Part shown: piece by piece, positions 46,753 through 54,049 of the stretch
Layout: each line of letters begins with the position of its first letter
Position numbering within the stretch: the first letter of the stretch is position 1
Assembly: GCA_963794475.1 (NCBI GenBank)
Contig: CAWCDW010000002.1
Span: forward strand, 806,001 to 870,000
From: GAS188 sp963794475
GTDB lineage: Bacteria > Pseudomonadota > Alphaproteobacteria > Rhizobiales > Beijerinckiaceae
Length of the DNA: 64,000 nucleotides
Direction: 5' to 3'
Notes under the pieces: model-generated
What the model was told of the DNA's origin: nothing
Database searches by the model: none
What the model saw: only the letters and a program-made list of their open reading frames with translations
Position numbers and translations under genes: made by a program

Positions 46753-48366
46753 TTATGCCTGTTTGCTCACGCCCCAGGCAAAGGGCAAGGGGCCTTTCAC
46801 CACCCCTCCGACATTCTTTCGCCAGGCTTGGTAGGTGAGGAAGAAGCCCGTCGGCGCGTAGACCACGAAATCGAGCGCATCCTTGTTCAACTTGCGCATC
46901 GCGACCTTTTCTTCATCGAGCGACTTGGCATCGAACCAGGCGGTTATGTCCGTCTCGACCTCGGGGCTGTTCGGCCAGCCGAACCAGGCATTGTCGCCAT
47001 TGCAACGCAGCGCCGTGTAGGCGGCGGGGTTGATGCAATCGGCGCCCGCGTGCCAAGTGTGGAACATCGACCAGCCGCCCTGGCTCGGCGGGTTTTTGAG
47101 GGCGCGGCGCGTGCCCGTCGTGCCCCAATCGGTCGCGACAAAATCGACGTTCATGCCGAGCTGCTTCAAGAGATCAGCGGTCACATCGCCTTGCGCCTTG
47201 GTGATGGGCTGGTCCTGCGCCACGACGCAGGTGATGGGCTCATTCTTGTAGCCCGCTTCCGCGAGGAGGCGCTTAGCCCCGTCGAGGTCGCGCTTGCCTT
47301 TGAGGATCTCGCCGCCCTCCTCGTTGTAGAGCGGGGTGCCGGGCGTGAAATAGCCGGGGATCGGCCGCCACAGCTTGTCGTCGGAGCCGACGAGCGCGCG
47401 CATGTAATCCTCCTGGCTCAAGGCCATGAGGATGGCGCGGCGCGCCTTCACATTGTTGAAGGGCGGATAAAGATGGTTCATGCGAAACGAGCCGATATTG
47501 CCGAGCGGATCGGCAATATCGACGTTGATGTTCGCGTTCTTGCGCAAGAGCGGCACGAGGTCCGAGATCGGATTTTCCCACCAATCGACCTCGCCGTTCT
47601 GCAGTGCGGCCGAGGCCGTCGCGGGATCGGGCATCACGATCCACTCGATACGGTCGACGAGAATTTTCTTGCCGCCGGCGAGCCAGGAGGCGGGCTCGTT
47701 GCGCGGCACGTAATCGGGATTTTTCACGAAGACGGCGCGCGCGCCCGGCACCCATTCGTCCTTCGCGAACCGCATAGGGCCGGAGCCCACATACTCGGTG
47801 ATCTGCTTGAACGGATCAGTCTTGGCGATCCGCTCCGGCATCACAAAGCTGCAAGGCGCGTTGTTCTTGGCGAGCGCGAAGAGCATTTTCGGGAAGGGCT
47901 TCTTCAGCACCCATTTGAAGCTCTTGTCGTCAACCGCCACGAGCTCTTCCTGCATGGCTTTCAGCATCATCCCCATGGGATCGCGCGCCGACCAGCGCGC
48001 CATGCTCGCGACCGCGTCCTTGGCGAGAACCGGTTCGCCGTCGTGAAATTTCAGCCCGGGGCGCAGCGTGAAGGTCCAGGTGAGCCCGTCCTCCGACACG
48101 CTCTCGCTCTCGACCATCTGGCGTTGCGGCGCGAGTTTCTCATCGACGCCGTAGAGCGTATCCCAGACGAGCGCCGCGGCGTTGCGCACCACATATTGCG
48201 TCCCCCAGATAGGATCGAAATTCGCGAGATTGGCCTGCGGGACGAACCGCAAGGTGCGCGCATCCTCGCCTTGCGCGAGCGCCGGGGAGGGAAAGCGTGC
48301 GGTCGCGCCCAGCACGCTCGTGCCGGCCAAACCCTTGAGAAGCGTCCTGCGGTCCATCTCTTTCAC
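46753..48366 (-). CDS. Dipeptide/oligopeptide ABC transporter substrate-binding protein (first copy)
   Basis: Periplasmic SBP family 5 protein, 537 residues, with a Tat signal (MDRRTLLKGLAGTSVLGAT up to ALAQ; twin Arg present). Seen: LRPGLKFHDGEPVLAKDAVASMARW, the SBP_bac_5 landmark, PNPDYVPRN-like text and the RMNHLYPPFNNVKARRAI block. It delivers peptides or similar compounds to the permeases encoded directly downstream. First gene of the transporter operon. It is clearly related to the second binding protein at 52.2-53.8 kb. Confidence 0.94.
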   Translation of the reverse strand: MKEMDRRTLLKGLAGTSVLGATARFPSPALAQGEDARTLRFVPQANLANFDPIWGTQYVVRNAAALVWDTLYGVDEKLAPQRQMVESESVSEDGLTWTFTLRPGLKFHDGEPVLAKDAVASMARWSARDPMGMMLKAMQEELVAVDDKSFKWVLKKPFPKMLFALAKNNAPCSFVMPERIAKTDPFKQITEYVGSGPMRFAKDEWVPGARAVFVKNPDYVPRNEPASWLAGGKKILVDRIEWIVMPDPATASAALQNGEVDWWENPISDLVPLLRKNANINVDIADPLGNIGSFRMNHLYPPFNNVKARRAILMALSQEDYMRALVGSDDKLWRPIPGYFTPGTPLYNEEGGEILKGKRDLDGAKRLLAEAGYKNEPITCVVAQDQPITKAQGDVTADLLKQLGMNVDFVATDWGTTGTRRALKNPPSQGGWSMFHTWHAGADCINPAAYTALRCNGDNAWFGWPNSPEVETDITAWFDAKSLDEEKVAMRKLNKDALDFVVYAPTGFFLTYQAWRKNVGGVVKGPLPFAWGVSKQA

Positions 48367-48793
48367 CTCTTCGATCTCGGGAAGGCGCCGCTTGCGCTCA
48401 TGACACTCTCAAACGCCGCGCTTGGCAAGGCGACCGTGGCGAGGGAGAGCGCCCGCGCGTGCCGTTCTCCGGGAAAGCGATCGCAAGCTCCATGCCAAGC
48501 CCGCCCACCAACATGGCGTGCACGGAAAATTGATCAGCTCGCTCGCATCGGCTGCGCGCAGCGGCACCGTTTTCGTCGAAAAGCCCACGCGTCACCTCTC
48601 CCGCAGGGAGAGGTCGGACTCGTGACCCTCGGATCTATTCCGAGGGGAACGAGCCGGGTGAGGGAGGTTGGCGCCTGCCTTGCGAGGCGAGCGTTGCCTC
48701 CCTCACCCGGACCGCCGCTTAGCGGCGTTCCGACCTCTCCCGCGGGAGAGGTGGGGGGCGCATTACCCCCCGCCGGCGCATTGTGTGGCCGCG
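48367..48793. other. 427-base gene-free stretch with composite palindromes
   Basis: Contains the family A related composite at 48595-48757. The left part (48367-48594), upstream of the peptide-binding protein gene, presumably carries the transporter promoter; I see no clear boxes or a gene in it. Confidence 0.5.
48595..48757. repeat. Composite palindromic repeat, two family A units facing each other
   Basis: CCTCTCCC-GCA-GGGAGAGG (48595-48613), CCCTCGGA...TCCGAGGG hairpin near 48627-48648, a 14-base inverted repeat CCGGGTGAGGGAGG at 48654-48667 with its exact complement at 48697-48710, a CGCCGC...GCGGCG hairpin, and a perfect 20-base palindrome ACCTCTCCCGCGGGAGAGGT at 48733-48752. The block forms a large cruciform-prone structure between two minus-strand genes. 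Confidence 0.85.
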
Positions 48794-50029
48794 TCAAAAG
48801 CTCAGATCGAGATGGCCCTTGAAGGCGTTGTCGGTGGCGCGTTGGCCGAATTGGCCCGCATAGGAGAGGCCGACGGTGAACATCGAGCTCAGCGCGTAAT
48901 TCACGCCGGCCTCGGCGACGAAGGCGTCGCGATCGATCGGCACCCCCGATGAGCTGAAGCTTTGCGCCCCGCCCTGGAAGCCGAGAAGCACTGAGGGCAC
49001 CACGTCCCCATAGGCATGGCGCCAGCCGAGCATGGTCGTGACGCTCACCGGGAGCGAGGCGAAGGCGAGTTCCGAGCGCAGGCCGAGCGTCGTGGTCTGG
49101 ATGTTGAAATCGCGCGCAAAGCCCGTGAGCGCCGAAGCCCCGCCGCCCTCGGTGAAGCCGTTTTGATGGATGAGAAAGGCCGCCGCGCCAGCGAAGGGCT
49201 CGACGCTCGTGCGTGACAAGCCGAGCCAGCCGAAGCGTGCGCCCGCGAGCTCGACGCGGTAGGCGGCCTCGCCGAAGGCTTGCGCCGTCGAGCCGCCATG
49301 GCTCGATGACAAGGCATCGGAGAAGCCGGGGAAGATCACCTGCCGGTTCGTCGAGGTGGAATTCGTGCCGTAAAGCGCGCCGGCGCGCAATTGCACGGCG
49401 CCGAAGCTCGCCCCCGCATAGGCGCCGCCGAAGACGCTCTCGAAGGTCGCCGAGGAGAGGCGCTGGCTCACCGTGATGCGGTCGTTGGTGTAGCCGCCTG
49501 CGAGGCCGAAGCGCCAATCCCCGCCCATGAAGCCGCGGGCCGAGACATCGCCGCCGAGCACGAAGCCGCCGCGTCGAGCGCGACGAGAGGCGGCGTTGCC
49601 GTCGCTCGAGACATGAGCCAAAGTCGCCGAAGTCGCTCGCCCCAGATGTCGAAGAGGCGCGGCTGATAAAGGCTCACCGAGACCGGCGCGCGACGCGTGC
49701 TCTTTCCCGGCGTGATCGTCCCCGCATTCGTCACCGCGCCCGTGACGGTCGAGTTGGTGATCACGATCGAGGTGATGGATTGCCCCGCCGCGTTCGTCAC
49801 GGTCGCCAGTTCGCTGACGCTCAATGAGGCGCCGTCGGTTGTTGACGCTCTGCCCGGCGCCGGGGCCGCCGAGCGCTCCCGTCGGCAACGCGAAGAGAAG
49901 CGCCGCGACCGAGGTCGTCGCCAAGAGGGAGGAGATCGGGAAGTCGCGAAGCCGCGAACGGGCGTGCGGGAATCGAACGAAACGGCAAGGAGACCCCCTT
50001 TTTGGCCTGATTTGGCCCTTGTTGCGCAA
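48794..50029 (-). pseudogene. Autotransporter with very short passenger, frameshifted
   Basis: Outer-membrane autotransporter barrel at the C terminus (GGFVLGGDVSARGFMGGDWRFG to the terminal HLDLSF ending in Phe, about 260 residues). Upstream in the same frame is a signal peptide (LLATTSVAALLFALPTGALG), but the short stretch between reads properly only in another frame as TVTNAAGQSITSIVITNSTV and GAVTNAGTITPG, a typical beta-helix passenger, then FDIWGE. At least three single-base insertions (near 49842 and between about 49600 and 49660) are needed to join the parts. The passenger is only about 60-70 residues, so either a deletion remnant or a broken gene. The start near 50029 is uncertain. 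Confidence 0.75.
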
Positions 50030-50056
50030 CGGTTTGAATCAACCAGCTCATGCGGA

Positions 50057-50070
50057 TTAGCGTACGCTAA
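50057..50070. promoter_or_regulatory. Perfect 14-base palindrome upstream of the autotransporter gene
   Basis: TTAGCGTACGCTAA equals its reverse complement and begins about 28 bases before the presumed start at 50029, in a locally AT-richer stretch. The position fits a binding site of a dimeric regulator; which one is unknown. Confidence 0.55.
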
Positions 50071-50109
50071 TTGCAAGGTCCATCAAATTAGGGGGCACAC
50101 CGACGCTCC

Positions 50110-50171
50110 CCTTCTCCCGCGCTCTTCGCGCGGGAGAAGGTGCCCGCCGCGAAGCGGTGGGCGGATGAGGG
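50110..50171. repeat. Dispersed palindromic repeat, family A
   Basis: CCTTCTCCCGCGC-TCTTC-GCGCGGGAGAAGG, a perfect 13-pair hairpin at 50110-50140, then CCCGCCGC-GAA-GCGGTGGG with one mismatch and GCGGATGAGG. It faces the unit at 50246-50300 in inverted orientation, about 75 bases away; between them is AT-richer DNA with no gene. Confidence 0.88.
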
Positions 50172-50245
50172 TAAGCTGCGAAAAACCTGGACGAGTTTGT
50201 AATAGCATTTAACAAATCAGCTTTGGAGGCGCTTGTGGAAATTAG

Positions 50246-50300
50246 CCCTCATCCGCCTTCCGCTATGCGGAAGGCACCTTCTCCCACAAGTGGGAGAAGG
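50246..50300. repeat. Dispersed palindromic repeat, family A
   Basis: CCCTCATCC, then GCCTTCCGC-TAT-GCGGAAGGC (50255-50275) and CCTTCTCCCAC-AA-GTGGGAGAAGG (50277-50300), both perfect. Same layout as 30762-30818. It may also act as the 3' end of the M81 peptidase transcript, whose stop is at 50326. Confidence 0.88.
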
Positions 50301-50325
50301 GGGCGGACAGGGATCATGGGCGCCA

Positions 50326-51828
50326 TCAATTCCTCGGCCAGGTGGTGTCCGGGTCGAGCGGGAAGATCGGGCGGCGCACGTTCTTGAAGGTGACTTCGTC
50401 GTAATTCGAGGTGCAGACGCCAAGCCCCGCGCATTCGACGATGGCGCCGGCGAGTTTCCCGAGGTCGGCTCGCCAATGCACGCGGCTCTTGATGGCAACG
50501 AAGCGCTTGTTGCGCGGGTCGATGCCGAGCACGCTCAGCATGTCGATCGCGGTCGGCTCGACATGTCTGGAGAGGAGCACGATCTCGACGTTTCCGGTGT
50601 CGAGGACGACGGTTGGACCAAGCACCGTCTTGACGCCGCGGTTCGAGGCCGAGCGGCTCGTGAAGGAGCCGATCGAGATCGTCTTCACCGTGCCTTCGAC
50701 CGTGAGCGGCGGGTTCGGCCGGCCGAGCGCCGGAAGCGCGAGCTTGCCGCCGATTGAAAGCTTCACCCGCGCGCCGACGCCGGACGCGATCGCTTGTTCA
50801 ACCGCCTGCGGGTCATAAATGCCGAAGAAAGCGACATCTTCGAGCCCTTGGCGCAGGATCTCGGCGAGCACGGCCGTCGTGTCCATCGTGCCGCCCGAGG
50901 CGCAATTATCGTAATGGTCGAGGAGGAAGATCGGCGCCTTCTCTGCCGGCATCGCCTTGGCGCGCGCGACCGATTGAGCCAAGGGCTCGACCTTGAAGAC
51001 GAAATCGTGCCGCGCCGCCCAGGCCTCATGCAAAAGCTCGTCGACGAGGCGTTGCGCCGCGACTGCATCGCCATCCGTGGTGACGACGGCGCTCAAGCCC
51101 GCCTCGCGAATGTCGGCGTGCGAGAAGCCAACGAAAAGCGCGGCCGAAAGCGCCGTGCCCTCCTTCTCCCAACGCGCGGCCTTCTCCTGCAAGGTCTTGT
51201 TTGGCGCCTGATGCGTGCCTTGCGCCATGACATGAGGAAGCATCGGCACATTGCCCCAGGCCATCACCGGGCGCGCCTCGCCGCGGATCGCCTTGACGAG
51301 AAGCGCGCCGGCGCGGCGCGCCGTCTCGGCCATGTCGGTGTGTGGGTAAAGGTGATAGCCGGCGATCACCGTCGAGAGCTTGACGATGTCCTCGTAGATA
51401 TTGGCGTGCATGTCGAGCGCGACGGCGATCGGGACCTTCGCGTCGAGGGCGCGGATGCGCCGCAAGAGCTCGCCCTCGCCATCCTCCACATGCTCGGCGA
51501 CCATGGCGCCATGCAGATCGAGCATCAAGCCGTCGAAGCCGCCTTTCGCGACCGCCTCCGTGATCGCCTTGGCGCAAGCTTCATAAGTCGAGCGCTCAAC
51601 CGGCCCGCTCGGGGGCGCGCTCGCCGCGATCGGCACCACGATCTCAGCGCCGACGCTCGCCGCGATGTCGAGAAAGCCGCCCATGCAAGTGCCCGTGCCG
51701 CGGTAATGCGCGATCGCGGCCTCGCCGGACAAGGGGGTGTCACCTTCCCGGCAAAACCGCGCGATCGGCGTCGGCACGGGCGAGAAGGTGTTCGTCTCGT
51801 GCGAGAATTGCGCGATGAGGAAACGCAT
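50326..51828 (-). CDS. M81 family metallopeptidase (MlrC / microcystinase C type)
   Basis: Zn-dependent enzyme of 500 residues of the MlrC family, which in microcystin-degrading sphingomonads cleaves linearised peptide intermediates; most homologues act on unknown peptides or amide compounds. Seen: the N-terminal FLIAQFSHETNTFSPVPT, DGLMLDLHGAMVAEHVEDGEG, the metal ligands in ALDMHANI and YHLYPHTDM, and DHYDNCASGGTMDTT in the C-terminal half. The gene lies between a degenerate autotransporter and a peptide-binding protein gene transcribed the same way, which suggests uptake and cleavage of peptides. It has no signal peptide, so acts in the cytoplasm. Confidence 0.93.
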   Translation of the reverse strand: MRFLIAQFSHETNTFSPVPTPIARFCREGDTPLSGEAAIAHYRGTGTCMGGFLDIAASVGAEIVVPIAASAPPSGPVERSTYEACAKAITEAVAKGGFDGLMLDLHGAMVAEHVEDGEGELLRRIRALDAKVPIAVALDMHANIYEDIVKLSTVIAGYHLYPHTDMAETARRAGALLVKAIRGEARPVMAWGNVPMLPHVMAQGTHQAPNKTLQEKAARWEKEGTALSAALFVGFSHADIREAGLSAVVTTDGDAVAAQRLVDELLHEAWAARHDFVFKVEPLAQSVARAKAMPAEKAPIFLLDHYDNCASGGTMDTTAVLAEILRQGLEDVAFFGIYDPQAVEQAIASGVGARVKLSIGGKLALPALGRPNPPLTVEGTVKTISIGSFTSRSASNRGVKTVLGPTVVLDTGNVEIVLLSRHVEPTAIDMLSVLGIDPRNKRFVAIKSRVHWRADLGKLAGAIVECAGLGVCTSNYDEVTFKNVRRPIFPLDPDTTWPRN

Positions 51829-52189
51829 GGGGACTCCGGTCTATCTGGATCGCCCAACAACGGCGATGAGGTTGAGGCTCTGCGGAAGCTTCGGTTGAGA
51901 TGGGTTTGCTGCCGAGGGGCGAAGAACCCCGGCGCTTGTGAGAGAAGAACAGATGAGAAGGAATTAGCGCTGGACGAATCCCTCCCCCCACGAAGTGGTG
52001 GGGAGGGTTAGGGTGGGGGGCCCATCCGCCGCGATATCGATAGTCGTTGTGGCAAGGTAATGTATGCGCCTTCGCGCGTCATGGCTGGCACGTCTTTCTT
52101 TACTGCCCCCCACCCGTACCCTCCCCACCGCTCCTTCGTCGCGGGGGGAGGGGGTAATCAGCGCCGGACCTTCTCTGTAGGAGCCTAAT
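51829..52189. other. 361-base gene-free stretch with an inverted pair of family B repeats
   Basis: Holds the palindromic units 51980-52023 and 52104-52154 in opposite orientation. Otherwise no reading frame or regulatory motif that I can support. Confidence 0.6.
51980..52154. repeat. Dispersed palindromic repeat, family B (inverted pair)
   Basis: Left unit CCCTCCCCCCACGAAGTGGT...GGGGAGGG (51980-52023); right unit ends in the complementary pattern GCCCCCCACCCGTACCCTCC...GTCGCGGGGGGAGGGGG (52104-52154). The left core of 29 bases recurs exactly at 59086-59114. Confidence 0.88.
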
Positions 52190-53788
52190 CTACACTTCCT
52201 TCTTCACGTTCCAGAAGATCGGGAAGCCGGTGAGCGTGCCGGTGACGTATTTCTTGAAGGCGACCGGCAGATAATATTGGCCGAGCGGGATGTAGGGCAC
52301 GTCGATGAAGACCTGCTTTTGGATCTCGGCCGCGAGCTTCTTTTGCGCCGCCGCGTCCGGCGCCTCGATCCAGGCCTGGCGGAGCTCCTCGAGCTTGGGC
52401 GCCGTCGGCCAACCGAACCAGCTGTCGAGCCCGTTGCCGCGCAAGGACAAATGGCCGACGGGGTTGAGCATGTCGATGCCGCCCCAACCCGTGAAGAAGA
52501 TGTTCCACCCGCCTTGCTCGGGCGACTCCTTCTTGGCACGCCGCGCGACCACGGTGCCCCAATCCATCGTCTGGTAATCGACGTTCATGCCGCATTTCAT
52601 CAGCATGTCGGAGCCGACATCGCCCTCGGCCTTCAGATTCGCGAGATCGGTGACGCCGAGAATGACGACCTTCTCGTCCTTGTAGCCGGCCGCCTTCAGC
52701 TCGCGCTTCACCTTCTCGAGGTCGCGCTTGCCGTTGAGCACTTCCATGCCGGCATCGTTGGCGAGAGGGGAACCGGGGAGAAAGACGCCGACCCCGGTCT
52801 GCCACATCTCCTTGTCGGAGCCTGCGACCGCGACCATGTAGTCCTCCTGGTCGACCGCGCCGAGAAGGGCGCGCCTTATCGCCGGATTGTCGAAAGGCGG
52901 CACGAGCTGGTTCATGCGCATGATGGCGATGGCGCCGGTCGGATCCTTGATCGCCACCGTGACCGTCTTGTCCTTGGCGAGCAGCGGCTGCAAATCAGGG
53001 GAAGGCTGCTCGAGCCAATCGATCTCGCCGGTCTGCAAGGCGGAGGCCGCGGTCGAGGTGTCCGGGATCGTGATCCATTCGACCCGATCGAAATTCGCGA
53101 TCTTCGGGCCCGAGGTCCATTGCGGCGTGCCGTTCTCGCGCGGCTTGTAATCGGCGAAGCGCTCATAGACCGTGCGCGTGCCGACGAGACGTTCGGAGGG
53201 GACGAATTTATACGGCCCGCTGCCGACCATCTCGGTCACTTGCGTGAAGGCGTCGGTCTTGGCGATGCGCTCGGGCATGATCGAAGGCGGGAAGGCGGTG
53301 CATTTGCCGAGCGCGTCGGGAAGCAGCGGAAACGGCCGCTTCAAGCGGAACTGGATGGTCTTGTCGTCGGGCGCGGAGAGCTCATCGGTCGCGGCGAGGA
53401 GCGCCTGGCCGAAGGCATCGCGCTTGCCCCAGCGCTGGATGCTGGCGACGCAATCCCTCGCGAGCACCGCGCTTCCGTCGTGGAATTTGAGACCAGGACG
53501 CAGCACGATCTTCCATAATTTGCCGTCATTCTCGGTGGTCGCGCCCTCGGCCATTTGCGGCGTCGCGCGATAGCTGTCGTCCTGACCGTAAAGCGTGTCA
53601 AAGACGAGGAAAGCGTGATTGCGCGTCACCGTCGCCGTCGTCCACACCGGATCGAGCACGGAAAGGTCCGCCTGGGGCGTGAATTTCATCACCCGATTTT
53701 CGGCACCGAGCACCAGGGACGGGGCCGCGAGCGAAGGCGCGGCAATCGATGTCGCGGCGGCGGCTTTCAGGAAATCTCGTCTGCGCAA
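52190..53788 (-). CDS. Dipeptide/oligopeptide ABC transporter substrate-binding protein (second copy)
   Basis: Periplasmic SBP family 5 protein of 532 residues. The TTG at 53788 is the likely start: it follows AGGGAGGA by four bases and gives a Tat-like signal with three Arg (LRRRDFLKAAAATSIAAPS). Seen: LRPGLKFHDGSAVLARDCVASI and RMNQLVPPFDNPAIRRALLG, equivalent to blocks in the copy at 46.8-48.4 kb. No permease genes are next to it; it may feed the same transporter, 4 kb away. The frame runs open to 53986 but with unlikely sequence. The M81 peptidase gene is downstream on the same strand, behind a repeat pair. Confidence 0.93.
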   Translation of the reverse strand: MRRRDFLKAAAATSIAAPSLAAPSLVLGAENRVMKFTPQADLSVLDPVWTTATVTRNHAFLVFDTLYGQDDSYRATPQMAEGATTENDGKLWKIVLRPGLKFHDGSAVLARDCVASIQRWGKRDAFGQALLAATDELSAPDDKTIQFRLKRPFPLLPDALGKCTAFPPSIMPERIAKTDAFTQVTEMVGSGPYKFVPSERLVGTRTVYERFADYKPRENGTPQWTSGPKIANFDRVEWITIPDTSTAASALQTGEIDWLEQPSPDLQPLLAKDKTVTVAIKDPTGAIAIMRMNQLVPPFDNPAIRRALLGAVDQEDYMVAVAGSDKEMWQTGVGVFLPGSPLANDAGMEVLNGKRDLEKVKRELKAAGYKDEKVVILGVTDLANLKAEGDVGSDMLMKCGMNVDYQTMDWGTVVARRAKKESPEQGGWNIFFTGWGGIDMLNPVGHLSLRGNGLDSWFGWPTAPKLEELRQAWIEAPDAAAQKKLAAEIQKQVFIDVPYIPLGQYYLPVAFKKYVTGTLTGFPIFWNVKKEV

Positions 53789-54049
53789 TTCATCCTCCCT
53801 GCTCGTCCTTTTCGATCGATCGCGTTGCGCTCTTGAATGGCGCGCGCAGAAGGCGAGCGCCATGATTTGATCAGCGGGGAAGGAAAGACGCAAGCCGAAA
53901 GCAAGGCCTGGGTCACCGGACCAAGTCCGGTGATGACGCGTGGAAGCATCGCAAAGTGCATCATGGCTGGGCGTCGGCCCGGCCATCCACGCCCTCGTCC
54001 AAGAGAACGCTCTAATGACTGAGCGCGCTAATTAGCGCGGCCAGTACAC

